From the NCBI GenBank assembly GCA_029250685.1, contig JAQXEU010000045.1, positions 1 through 64,000 on the forward strand: DNA of 64,000 nucleotides, in the 5' to 3' direction. A model generated the notes under the pieces. That model had not been told where the DNA came from and did not search any database. It saw only the letters and a list, made by a program, of their open reading frames with translations. The DNA is from Polaribacter sp. (lineage in GTDB: Bacteria > Bacteroidota > Bacteroidia > Flavobacteriales > Flavobacteriaceae). Below are positions 44,980-53,456 of the stretch, piece after piece (positions within the stretch are counted from its first letter, which is position 1; each line of letters begins with the position of its first letter). The position numbers and the translations under genes were made by a program.

Positions 44980-46377
44980 ATGAAAAAAATATTAGTTATT
45001 GTTTTTTGTCTTGTTTCAGTTTCAATGTTTTCGCAAACAACACCAGAAGTTGTAACAGAAATAATTCCAAGTCAGGGGTTTTCTTTAGGTAATTTGTGGA
45101 GAGGTGTTTTAGGAATGATTTCATTACTAATTATAGCATTCTTATTTTCAAGTAATAAGAAAAATATTGATTGGAAAACGGTAGGAATTGGTTTAGGAGC
45201 ACAATTATTAATAGCTATCGGTGTATTAAAAGTGGCTTTTATTCAAAAAATATTTGAATGGATTGGTAGTTTATTTGTGAGTATTTTAGACTTTACAAGA
45301 GCTGGAAGTAAATTTTTGTTTGAAGGTTTAGTAGTAGATATGGACAAGTTTGGATACATTTTTGCATTTCAAGTGCTGCCTACAATTATCTTTTTCTCGG
45401 CATTAACATCTGTTTTATTTTACTTAGGATGGATTCAGAAATTGGTTAAAGTAATGGCTTGGTCATTGGCAAAAGTGTTGAAAATATCAGGAGCAGAAAG
45501 TTTATCTGTTGCTGGAAATATTTTTCTTGGTCAAACTGAAGCACCATTATTGATTAAAGCTTATTTAGAAAAAATGAATAAGTCAGAAATGTTGTTGGTG
45601 ATGATTGGTGGAATGGCAACAGTTGCCGGAGCGGTTTTAGCAGCGTATATTGGTTTTTTAGGTGGAGATGATCCAGTTCTAAGATTGCAATTTGCAAAAC
45701 ATTTATTAGCTGCGTCAGTAATGGCAGCACCTGGAGCAATTGTTATTTCTAAAATATTATATCCACAAGTAGAAGAGGTAAATACAGATTTAACTGTTTC
45801 ACAAGAAAAAATTGGTTCAAACATTTTAGATTCTATTGCGAACGGAACAACAGAGGGTTTAAAATTGGCAGTAAATGTAGGAGCGATGTTATTAGTTTTT
45901 GTTGCTTTCATTGCAATGTTAAACGGAATATTTGGCTGGATAGGAGATGTCACTTCTATAAATGATTGGATAGCCAGTAATACTTCTTATAAATCATTTT
46001 CATTAGAATTTATGTTAGGATATCTTTTTGCTCCATTAATGTGGTTAATAGGAGTAGCAACTGAAGATATGACGATGATGGGACAATTGTTAGGGATAAA
46101 ACTTGCAGCAAGTGAGTTTGTTGGATATATTCAATTAGCAGAACTAAAAAATGTATCTAATTTAATGCACTTGAATTACGAAAAATCAATTATTATGGCA
46201 ACGTATATGTTGTGTGGATTTGCAAATTTTGCTTCAATTGGTATTCAGATTGGTGGAATCGGTTCTTTAGCCCCTGGACAAAGAAAAGTATTGTCAGAAT
46301 TCGGAATGAAGGCTTTAATTGGTGGAACAATTGCTTCTTTAATGTCAGCGACAATTGCTGGAATGATAATCGGATAG
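44980..46377 (+). CDS. Concentrative nucleoside transporter (NupC/CNT) with signal peptide
   Basis: A 465-residue transporter. GNIFLGQTEAPLLIKAYL (about 174-191) and the late YMLCGFANFASIGIQIGGIG are CNT signatures for nucleoside and cation binding. Unlike E. coli NupC it begins with what looks like a cleavable signal peptide (to FSQ, about residue 19) and a polar stretch before the first helix. It would import nucleosides with Na+ or H+; thyA and folA follow after a terminator. Confidence 0.86.
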   Translation: MKKILVIVFCLVSVSMFSQTTPEVVTEIIPSQGFSLGNLWRGVLGMISLLIIAFLFSSNKKNIDWKTVGIGLGAQLLIAIGVLKVAFIQKIFEWIGSLFVSILDFTRAGSKFLFEGLVVDMDKFGYIFAFQVLPTIIFFSALTSVLFYLGWIQKLVKVMAWSLAKVLKISGAESLSVAGNIFLGQTEAPLLIKAYLEKMNKSEMLLVMIGGMATVAGAVLAAYIGFLGGDDPVLRLQFAKHLLAASVMAAPGAIVISKILYPQVEEVNTDLTVSQEKIGSNILDSIANGTTEGLKLAVNVGAMLLVFVAFIAMLNGIFGWIGDVTSINDWIASNTSYKSFSLEFMLGYLFAPLMWLIGVATEDMTMMGQLLGIKLAASEFVGYIQLAELKNVSNLMHLNYEKSIIMATYMLCGFANFASIGIQIGGIGSLAPGQRKVLSEFGMKALIGGTIASLMSATIAGMIIG

Positions 46378-46440
46378 TAGCAAATCGCTACAGATAAATT
46401 ATAAAAGGTTATCGTTAATAACTTCTTAATATTATTTAGA

Positions 46441-46475
46441 AAAGCACCAGTAAATTTAACTGTTGCTTTTTTATT
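46441..46475 (+). terminator. Terminator after the CNT transporter
   Basis: AAAAGCACCAGT (46441-46452) pairs with ACTGTTGCTTTT (46460-46471) with one mismatch, then T residues. Confidence 0.8.
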
Positions 46476-46533
46476 TTTACAAAGGTTTAATCAGGATAGA
46501 TAAATGAATAAACTTTTAAACAAATAAACCAGA

Positions 46534-47358
46534 ATGCGCCAATATTTAGATTTAGTTAAGCACGTTTTAGAAAACGGAAACGAAAAAGGAGATAGAACAG
46601 GAACAGGAACAAAAAGTGTTTTTGGGCATCAAATGCGATTTGATTTGAGTGAAGGTTTTCCGATGGTAACCACCAAAAAATTACATTTAAAATCGATTAT
46701 TTATGAATTGTTATGGTTTATAAATGGTGATACAAATATTAACTATTTACAAGAAAACGGTGTTAAAATCTGGAATTCTTGGGCTGATGAAAATGGAGAT
46801 TTAGGTCCAGTTTATGGACATCAATGGCGTAATTGGAATAGTGATGATATTGATCAATTACAAGATGTAATTGCTACGTTAAAAAATAATCCTGACTCTA
46901 GAAGAATGATGGTTTCTGCTTGGAATCCTTCAGTAATGCCAGATACTTCAGTTTCATTTTCTGAAAATGTAGCAAACGGAAAAGCAGCTTTACCGCCGTG
47001 TCATGCTTTCTTTCAATTTTATGTTGCTGACGGAAAATTATCTTGTCAATTATATCAGCGAAGTGCAGACATCTTTTTAGGTGTTCCTTTTAACATTGCG
47101 AGTTATGCATTGTTTACAATGATGATGGCACAAGTTTGTGGTTACGAAGCTGGTGAGTTTATCCACACTTTTGGCGATGCTCATATTTATAACAATCATC
47201 AAGAGCAATTAGACTTGCAATTATCAAGAGAAGTGAGAGCGTTGCCAACAATGAAAATCAACCCAAATATTACTTCAATTTTTGATTTTAAGTTTGAAGA
47301 TTTCGAATTGGTAGATTACAAACCACATCCACATATTAAAGGAAAAGTTGCTGTATAA
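46534..47358 (+). CDS. thyA: Thymidylate synthase
   Basis: Makes dTMP from dUMP with methylene-tetrahydrofolate. The 274-residue enzyme has [20 protein letters not shown], the catalytic Cys in [12 protein letters not shown] (about 150-161), and [20 protein letters not shown] (about 171-190). The dihydrofolate it forms is recycled by folA two genes downstream. Confidence 0.96.
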   Translation: MRQYLDLVKHVLENGNEKGDRTGTGTKSVFGHQMRFDLSEGFPMVTTKKLHLKSIIYELLWFINGDTNINYLQENGVKIWNSWADENGDLGPVYGHQWRNWNSDDIDQLQDVIATLKNNPDSRRMMVSAWNPSVMPDTSVSFSENVANGKAALPPCHAFFQFYVADGKLSCQLYQRSADIFLGVPFNIASYALFTMMMAQVCGYEAGEFIHTFGDAHIYNNHQEQLDLQLSREVRALPTMKINPNITSIFDFKFEDFELVDYKPHPHIKGKVAV

Positions 47359-47368
47359 AATTACTGCT

Positions 47369-47809
47369 ATGAAAAACTTGATTTTATTTATTGCTTTATT
47401 TGTATTTACTTTAAGCATACAATCACAAGATAAGGTCTATACATTAACAGAGGTTGATGTTGCTCCTAAAATGAAGAATTATAAAAACATTGATTCTTTA
47501 GATTCTAAACGAAACTTTAAAAGAAGTATAAAAAGGTTTATCGTTATTAATTTAGATCTTTCTAGGTATAATGGTGAAAAAACAAGAGTTTTTGTTGAGT
47601 TCGTTATTAAAGATAATGGCAAATTTGAAATTTTAAGAGTAAAAGGAAGGTCAGATCAAGCGAAAGCAATTGTTGTTAAAGCGATGGAGAAAATAAAAAA
47701 AATGCAACCTGCAAGTATAAATGAAGAAAGTGTTAGTATGAGTTTTATTATTCCAGTTACCTTAAATGAAGTGATTATTATTGACAAAACAAGAAACAGT
47801 AAATGGTAA
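47369..47809 (+). CDS. Secreted TonB-C-terminus-like protein
   Basis: A 146-residue protein with a signal peptide (cleaved near IQSQ, about residue 19) followed by a region like the TonB C-terminal domain (VFVEFVIKDNGKFEILRVKG, then KAMEKIKKMQPA). It lacks the membrane anchor and proline-rich span of TonB, so it is probably a periplasmic protein of unknown role. An in-frame ATG at 47348 would overlap thyA; 47369 starts the signal peptide. The last seven bases overlap folA, and the gene is wedged between thyA and folA. Confidence 0.72.
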   Translation: MKNLILFIALFVFTLSIQSQDKVYTLTEVDVAPKMKNYKNIDSLDSKRNFKRSIKRFIVINLDLSRYNGEKTRVFVEFVIKDNGKFEILRVKGRSDQAKAIVVKAMEKIKKMQPASINEESVSMSFIIPVTLNEVIIIDKTRNSKW

Positions 47810-48291
47810 CAATTATAGCAGCAATTGCAAATAACAACGCATTAGGGAAAGACAATGATTTAATTTGGCATTTACCTGCGGATTTAAAACGCTTTAAAAA
47901 AGTAACTTCTGGTCATCATATTTTAATGGGCAGAAATACATTTGAATCTATAGGAAAACCATTGCCGAATAGAACTACAGTTATTATCACTCGAAATAAA
48001 AACTATAAGCAAGAAGGTTGCATTGTTGTTGATAGCATTGAAAAAGCGATTGACGTAGCTAAAAATGATGAACAAATTTTTATTATTGGAGGTGCTCAAA
48101 TTTATAAGCAAACTATTGCATCTAATTTAGTAGATCAGTTAGATATTACACAAGTACATCATTCTTTTGATGCAGATGTTTATTTCCCTGAAATTGATTC
48201 AGATATTTGGAAAGAAGTTGCAAGAGAAGAGTTTAAAGCGGATGAAAAAAACAAATATGACTTTAGTTTTATCAGCTATAAAAAGAAATAA
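47803..48291 (+). CDS. folA: Dihydrofolate reductase
   Basis: Reduces dihydrofolate with NADPH. The 162-residue protein begins TIIAAIANNNALGKDNDLIWHLPADLKRFK with the active-site Asp region, then GHHILMGRNTFESIGKPLPNRTTVIITR and FIIGGAQIYKQ for NADPH binding. It starts seven bases inside the upstream gene, in an operon with thyA. Confidence 0.95.
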   Translation: MVTIIAAIANNNALGKDNDLIWHLPADLKRFKKVTSGHHILMGRNTFESIGKPLPNRTTVIITRNKNYKQEGCIVVDSIEKAIDVAKNDEQIFIIGGAQIYKQTIASNLVDQLDITQVHHSFDADVYFPEIDSDIWKEVAREEFKADEKNKYDFSFISYKKK

Positions 48292-48296
48292 AGAAA

Positions 48297-48707
48297 CTAA
48301 TAATTAAGTTTCATTTTATATTTCTGTTCTGCAAATTTAAAGTACCAATACAATTTGTAATTTACATCTAAACCATATGCAACATTTTGTTGATAATCAA
48401 TAATGTTTTCGTAGATACTAGAGTTGTATTTTTGAGGATTTCTTACTCTATTATTCCAAGCAGCAACATAAACCCTGTTTTTATTCTTTAAATAAGAATT
48501 AGAATAATAATCTTTTGACCTCGCTGTGTTATTTAAGTATGATGTAAATCCTTGATCAATAATAATAATCTGATACTCTAAAGCTTCGTTTTCAATAACA
48601 ACTGGTTGTTCTTTAATGGTTGTATTATCTTTTGTTGGATACGAACCACAACTAATAACAAAAAAAGTAAAAATGATTAAATAGCTGTAAGATTTTAGTT
48701 GTTTCAT
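48297..48707 (-). CDS. DUF6146-type lipoprotein
   Basis: A 136-residue lipoprotein; the lipobox is ISCGS near residues 19-23. The mature part with YQIIIIDQGFTSYLN, then YVAAWNNRVRNPQKYNSSIYENIIDYQ, matches a flavobacterial family I know as DUF6146, with no known function. ATG 48707 is chosen over 48767 because it directly starts the signal peptide. It converges with folA, five bases between stops. Confidence 0.75.
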   Translation of the reverse strand: MKQLKSYSYLIIFTFFVISCGSYPTKDNTTIKEQPVVIENEALEYQIIIIDQGFTSYLNNTARSKDYYSNSYLKNKNRVYVAAWNNRVRNPQKYNSSIYENIIDYQQNVAYGLDVNYKLYWYFKFAEQKYKMKLNY

Positions 48708-48804
48708 AATCAGTAATTTATTTAGTGAAGGTCGAAAAAATAATTCAAAAAACATTGATTTATTCAAGTTTTAACATTAATTTTCAGCATCAAACTTATT
48801 TGTT

Positions 48805-50154
48805 ATGCGTAAAATTATATTCCAATTATTTATAGTTACAGTTTTAGTTTCTTGTAATCAACAAGAAGTGAAAGAATCTAGTTACAATATCTTAAACGAA
48901 AAAGACAGAGCAATATTACGAGACGAAATTATTGAAGATCGATTCAATAATTTACTTCCAAAATTAATGGATGAAACCAATATTGATATGTGGGTTGTCA
49001 TCTCAAGAGAATACAATGAAGATCCAGTCATAAAAACAATGTTGCCATCTGTTTGGTTAAATGCAAGACGAAGAACCATTTTGGTTTTTTATCGTGATAA
49101 AGCTAAAAACACAATAGAAAAATTAGCAGTTGCAAGATATGATGTGGGTAAAAACATAAAATCGGCCTGGAACAAAGAAGAAGAGCCAAACCAATGGAAA
49201 GCGTTAAATAGAATTATCGAAGAAAGAAATCCGACAAAAATCGGCGTAAATATTTCGAAACATTTTGCATTGGCTGATGGATTAGTAAAAACGGATCACG
49301 ATGAATTTCTAGAAAACCTTTCAAAAGCGAATCAAAAGAAAGTGGTTTCTGCAGAGAAATTAGCCATTGGTTGGATTGAAACTAGAACTCCAAAAGAAAT
49401 GGAATTGTTCGAGAATTTGGTGAAAATCACTCATGATATTATTGATGAAGCATTTACAAATAATGTGATAAAACCTGGAGAAACTACAACAGAAGATGTT
49501 GTTTGGTGGATGCGTCAAAAAGTAACAGATTTAGGATTAGCAACTTGGTTTCATCCAACAATTGATTTGCAAAGGAGTAAAGAACCATTAAAATCGCATA
49601 TTTATTCGTTTTCAAAATTTAAAGATAATCAAGTTATTATGCCTGGCGATTTGTTGCATTGCGATTTCGGAATTAGTTATATCGGATTAAATACTGATTG
49701 CCAGCAGCATGCATATGTTCTAGGGAAAGATGAAACTGAAGTTCCGACTTTTTTAGCAGCTGCTTTTGCAAAAGGAAATCGTTTACAAGATATTCTAACA
49801 ACAAATATGCAAACTGGTAAAACAGGAAATGAAATTTTATTAGCCTCATTAAGTCAGGCAAAAAAAGAAGGTTTACAGCCATCAATTTACTCGCATCCTT
49901 TAGGACTTTTTGGGCATAGTGCTGGAACAACAATTGGAATGTGGGATTCTCAAGAGGGCGTTCCAGTTCGAGGAGATTATCCTTTGCATAAGAATACTGT
50001 TTATGCAATCGAATTAAATGTAACAGTTGCAATTAAAGAATGGCAAAAAGATATCAGAATTATGTTAGAAGAAGCAGGCTCTTTTGGTGATGGAAAACAT
50101 AATTATGTGAATGAAAGGCAAGAAGCAATCAAGCCAATAAAAATAAATTATTAA
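48805..50154 (+). CDS. M24 family metallopeptidase lipoprotein (Xaa-Pro peptidase-like)
   Basis: A 449-residue lipoprotein (lipobox LVSCN near 13-17) with a pita-bread fold domain in the C-terminal half. The five metal ligands appear conserved: Asp in LHCDFG, Asp in NTDCQQ, His in GLFGHSAG, Glu in AIELNV and Glu in MLEEAG. The N-terminal creatinase-like domain covers about 35-185. It would act in the periplasm on peptides with proline at position two, or a related substrate. It overlaps tag by one base. Confidence 0.85.
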   Translation: MRKIIFQLFIVTVLVSCNQQEVKESSYNILNEKDRAILRDEIIEDRFNNLLPKLMDETNIDMWVVISREYNEDPVIKTMLPSVWLNARRRTILVFYRDKAKNTIEKLAVARYDVGKNIKSAWNKEEEPNQWKALNRIIEERNPTKIGVNISKHFALADGLVKTDHDEFLENLSKANQKKVVSAEKLAIGWIETRTPKEMELFENLVKITHDIIDEAFTNNVIKPGETTTEDVVWWMRQKVTDLGLATWFHPTIDLQRSKEPLKSHIYSFSKFKDNQVIMPGDLLHCDFGISYIGLNTDCQQHAYVLGKDETEVPTFLAAAFAKGNRLQDILTTNMQTGKTGNEILLASLSQAKKEGLQPSIYSHPLGLFGHSAGTTIGMWDSQEGVPVRGDYPLHKNTVYAIELNVTVAIKEWQKDIRIMLEEAGSFGDGKHNYVNERQEAIKPIKINY

Positions 50155-50711
50155 TGCAGAAAAGATGTTTTTGGGTAAATGATGATCCTTTGTATATCGA
50201 ATATCATGACAATGAATGGGGAAAACCAGTTTATGATGATGAAACCTTGTTTGAATTTTTATTATTAGAATCTTTTCAGGCGGGTTTAAGTTGGATAACC
50301 ATTTTAAAAAAGCGCGAAAACTTTAGAGAAGCTTTTGATAACTTCAATTATAAAAAAATAGCTAATTACAACCAGGATAAGTATGATGAACTAATTGTAA
50401 ATACAGGAATCATCAGAAATAAATTAAAAGTAAAATCGGCAATTACAAATGCACAATTATTTATGAAAATTCAGAAAGAGTTTGGTTCGTTTTCTAAATA
50501 TATTTGGAGTTTTCTAGAGGGGAAACCTATTGTAAATACATTTGATATCAGAGAAGATGTTCCAGCTACAACTTTGTTGTCAGACAAAATTTCCAAAGAC
50601 TTAAAAAAAAGAGGTTTTAAATTTGTTGGGTCAACCATTATGTATGCATTTATGCAAGCAACCGGAATGGTAAATGATCATACAACAGATTGTTTTTGTT
50701 ATTCATTATGA
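50154..50711 (+). CDS. tag: DNA-3-methyladenine glycosylase I
   Basis: Removes 3-methyladenine from DNA. The 185-residue protein shows the family N-terminus RCFWVNDDPLYIEYHDNEWG with a zinc-binding Cys near residue 4, LLLESFQAGLSWITILKKRENFR (helix-hairpin-helix region), and the C-terminal DHTTDCFC with further zinc ligands (His and Cys). Start overlaps the last base of the peptidase stop (TAATG). Confidence 0.95.
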   Translation: MQKRCFWVNDDPLYIEYHDNEWGKPVYDDETLFEFLLLESFQAGLSWITILKKRENFREAFDNFNYKKIANYNQDKYDELIVNTGIIRNKLKVKSAITNAQLFMKIQKEFGSFSKYIWSFLEGKPIVNTFDIREDVPATTLLSDKISKDLKKRGFKFVGSTIMYAFMQATGMVNDHTTDCFCYSL

Positions 50712-51484
50712 TGCGTTTTATTTCAATACCGAAAGAAGATTTCAAAAAAATTGCTAAGCTATTCAGTCGTAAAATAGGTTTATTTTTTGTGGCAGTTGCG
50801 GCTTTGTATTTAGATAGCACTCACTTAGCTAAATATTTTGAATACAATCAAATTGTGATTAACATATTTATGTTAGCGGGCTTTTTTTGGATGTATTTTA
50901 GAGCCGTAAAAAGAGTTCGAGAATTAATGATTTATGGTGTTCTTCTTGGTGTTTTAGGAGAGTACTTTTTTTCGGTCTATTTAGGAATGTACACGTATCG
51001 ATTAGGAAACGTGCCATTGTATGTTCCATTAGGTCACGCGGCAATCTATGCAAGAGTTTATATGTATTCTAAAGCGTCAGTAGTTAGAAAACATCATAAA
51101 GATTTAGAGAAAATCATGTATATTTTTATTGCATTATTTGCATTAGTGTACTTATTATTTTTCAATGATTTCTTTGGATTTATTATGACATTGGGTGTGT
51201 TTGCCCTGTTATTTAAAAGGCCAAAAGATAGAATGTTCTTTTTAACGATGTACATTATTGTTGCTGGATTAGAAATTGGTGGGCCAGCATACGGTGCGTG
51301 GGAATGGCCAGATACAGCTTTTGGTATTTTCGATTTTTTACCTAGTAATAATGCACCAAGCGGAATTAGCTTGTTTTACTTTTTATTAGATATTGGTTGC
51401 TTTACATTTTACATTCTGCGAAATAAAACTGCTTGGAGAAGAGTAAAAAATATTAGAAAAATAAAAAGTAAAAAAATTAATTAA
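50708..51484 (+). CDS. Polytopic membrane protein, unknown
   Basis: A 258-residue protein with about seven hydrophobic segments, a conserved-looking PLYVPLGHAAIYARVYMYS stretch in the middle and GGPAYGAWEWP later. I do not recognise a characterised family. It overlaps tag by four bases (ATGA), so it is co-translated with it; DNA repair by association is not implied. Ends in a basic tail and overlaps the next, convergent gene by four bases. Confidence 0.75.
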   Translation: MMRFISIPKEDFKKIAKLFSRKIGLFFVAVAALYLDSTHLAKYFEYNQIVINIFMLAGFFWMYFRAVKRVRELMIYGVLLGVLGEYFFSVYLGMYTYRLGNVPLYVPLGHAAIYARVYMYSKASVVRKHHKDLEKIMYIFIALFALVYLLFFNDFFGFIMTLGVFALLFKRPKDRMFFLTMYIIVAGLEIGGPAYGAWEWPDTAFGIFDFLPSNNAPSGISLFYFLLDIGCFTFYILRNKTAWRRVKNIRKIKSKKIN

Positions 51485-51672
51485 CTTTTACTGTAAATTC
51501 GAATAGCGCTAAAAATTACAACTGCAAGAATCATCCAAAAGCCTACTTTTAAAGCTGTGTTTTTGTAATATTTTTTGTGATTGACGATGTCTTTACGATA
51601 ACTCCAAATCATTAAAATTATAAACGCTATAACAAAAAAACCTGCAAAAATTAATTGACCATTGGTAAACAT
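51481..51672 (-). CDS. Small two-TM protein, unknown
   Basis: A 63-residue protein with hydrophobic segments near 7-23 and 42-58 and a short basic loop (YRKDIVNHKKYYKN) between. It has a good -7 element upstream, which supports it as a real gene. Function unknown. Confidence 0.65.
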   Translation of the reverse strand: MFTNGQLIFAGFFVIAFIILMIWSYRKDIVNHKKYYKNTALKVGFWMILAVVIFSAIRIYSKS

Positions 51673-51689
51673 AAATTCGTATTTTTATA

Positions 51690-51697
51690 CAAAAATA
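51690..51697 (-). promoter_or_regulatory. Predicted -7 element of the small two-TM gene
   Basis: Reads TATTTTTG on the minus strand, 17 bases before the start codon. Confidence 0.5.
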
Positions 51698-51754
51698 CAA
51701 ATTAAATGAAGAATTTAATTAATTAAATCAACCAAGAATAATACACTTTTACAC

Positions 51755-52141
51755 ATGAAAAAAAGAATAGCAGCAGTTACAGAATTTCACACAGCTTTTA
51801 AATTAAATATGAATCAAACTCCAAAAGCAAATATTGGAGAAGATAGAAATATGCTTCGTTTTAACTTGATGAAAGAAGAGAACGAAGAGTATTTAGAAGC
51901 GGCTCAAGATAATGATTTGGTTGAGGTAGCAGATGCGCTAGGTGATATGTTGTATATCTTGTGCGGAACAATAATAGAGCATGGGATGCAAGATAAGATT
52001 GAAGAAGTTTTTAATGAAATTCAACGTTCTAATATGAGTAAATTAGGTGAGGACGGAAAGCCAATCTATCGTGAAGATGGAAAGGTGTTAAAAGGGCCAA
52101 ATTACTTTAAACCAAATATTGCTGATATTTTAGATAAATAA
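51755..52141 (+). CDS. MazG-like nucleoside triphosphate pyrophosphohydrolase
   Basis: A 128-residue all-alpha NTP pyrophosphatase. The metal-binding pattern is EENEEYLEA (about 41-49) followed by DALGDMLYI (about 60-68). Proteins of this short type clean non-canonical nucleotides or hydrolyse dNTPs; the exact substrate is unknown. Confidence 0.82.
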   Translation: MKKRIAAVTEFHTAFKLNMNQTPKANIGEDRNMLRFNLMKEENEEYLEAAQDNDLVEVADALGDMLYILCGTIIEHGMQDKIEEVFNEIQRSNMSKLGEDGKPIYREDGKVLKGPNYFKPNIADILDK

Positions 52142-52187
52142 AAACTTGTATATTTATTGAGACTTAATTATTAAAAAACAACGAATT

Positions 52188-52898
52188 ATGAAGAGAATGT
52201 TTTTATTGTTGATTTGTTTACTAACTACAATTAGCATAACAGCACAAAGTTTTATTGGTGCTTGGGAAGGGTTTTCTGAGTCAAAAGAAGGTGTAAAAAT
52301 AAGAACTGTAGTTTCTTTTGCTGACGGTTATCAAGCCATGACGATGTTTGAAGCTAAAACAGGAAAATTTATTTCTACAAATGGTGGAGCTTGGAAACTA
52401 GTTGGAGATACAATGACGGAAAAAATAGAATTCGATTCTAGTAACCCAAATCGTGTTGGAACTGAAGTGAGTTTTAAAGTTTTTATTTCTGATTCTGAAA
52501 TGGGAATTGTTGGGCAAAAAATGAAGTTTAAAAGAGTTGATTCTGGTTCACCAGGTAAATTACAAGGCGCTTGGTTAATGTCTGGAAGAGTGCGACATGG
52601 TAAAGAACAAATGAGAGATACTTCTGGTCCAAGAAAAACAATGAAAGTGTTATCTGGAACCCGTTTTCAATGGATTGCTTATAATATTGCAAAAAAACAA
52701 TTTTTAGGAACTGGAGGTGGAACCTACACAACCGTAAACGGTAAATACACAGAAAATATCGAATTCTTTTCTAGAGATGATTCTAAAGCCGGACTTAGTT
52801 TGGCTTTTGATTTTAACCTAGATAATGAAACTTGGAATCATAAAGGTTTTTCTAGTAAAGGAGCTGCAATGCACGAAATTTGGAGTGTAAGAAAGTAA
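52188..52898 (+). CDS. Secreted protein with two lipocalin-like repeats
   Basis: A 236-residue protein with a signal peptide (cleaved near ITAQ). The mature part is an internal duplication: GAWEGF...FISTNGGAW...TEKIEF in the first half and GAWLMS...FLGTGGGTY...TENIEF in the second, each about 100 residues. This suggests two small beta barrels. Annotated in relatives only as membrane or secreted protein; function unknown. Confidence 0.72.
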   Translation: MKRMFLLLICLLTTISITAQSFIGAWEGFSESKEGVKIRTVVSFADGYQAMTMFEAKTGKFISTNGGAWKLVGDTMTEKIEFDSSNPNRVGTEVSFKVFISDSEMGIVGQKMKFKRVDSGSPGKLQGAWLMSGRVRHGKEQMRDTSGPRKTMKVLSGTRFQWIAYNIAKKQFLGTGGGTYTTVNGKYTENIEFFSRDDSKAGLSLAFDFNLDNETWNHKGFSSKGAAMHEIWSVRK

Positions 52899-52909
52899 AC
52901 TTTGCTTAA

Positions 52910-53374
52910 TTAAAAATGATAACCAAATTGAATTCCAAAAAACAATTTTATAATTGTGCCTGTAGCAATTTCAAAACGAACGGATATATCATTGAAATCT
53001 AGATATTGAATCCCAAAAGGAAAGTAAATTCCATTTCTGATATCATCTTCTGCTGAATTTGAATCTTCATCTATAAATCCAATATCAAATAGGTGGTGAG
53101 CGAAAACACCAAAATAATTTGTTAATTTTTTATTATTGGATTCGTTAAAATGATAAGTTCCACCACCAAAAACCCCATATAACCCAATCCCTGCTTCAAA
53201 GCTTGTTTTTGGATTTATATAATAATTTGTAGATAAACCTAAGATAGATGGTCCGCCAATATTGAAATTTAAACCAAATGGATCATCTGTTCTTGGATTA
53301 ATTTTGTCATGTTTTTCTTGAGAATAAACTTGATTAGAAACAATCAAGAATATGATAATGATAATTTTTTTCAT
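52910..53374 (-). CDS. Secreted, possibly beta-barrel protein, unknown
   Basis: A 154-residue protein with a signal peptide (MKKIIIIIFLIVSNQVYSQ). The mature part has alternating strands (FEAGIGLYGVFGGGTYHF) and a terminal aromatic strand FFGIQFGYHF, like a small outer-membrane barrel. ATG 53374 is chosen over 53401, since the -7 element lies at 53403-53410. Function unknown. Confidence 0.66.
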   Translation of the reverse strand: MKKIIIIIFLIVSNQVYSQEKHDKINPRTDDPFGLNFNIGGPSILGLSTNYYINPKTSFEAGIGLYGVFGGGTYHFNESNNKKLTNYFGVFAHHLFDIGFIDEDSNSAEDDIRNGIYFPFGIQYLDFNDISVRFEIATGTIIKLFFGIQFGYHF

Positions 53375-53402
53375 AAAATAATAAGCAATTTTTCTTTTCA
53401 AA

Positions 53403-53430
53403 CAAATCTACTAATTTTTAAAAAGACCAA
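53403..53430 (-). promoter_or_regulatory. Predicted promoter of the small barrel gene
   Basis: On the minus strand TTG (53430-53428), 17 bases, then TAGATTTG (53410-53403). Spacing is slightly short but both elements are exact. Confidence 0.6.
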
Positions 53431-53456
53431 TTAAATCAATAAAAATAATTGTAAAA

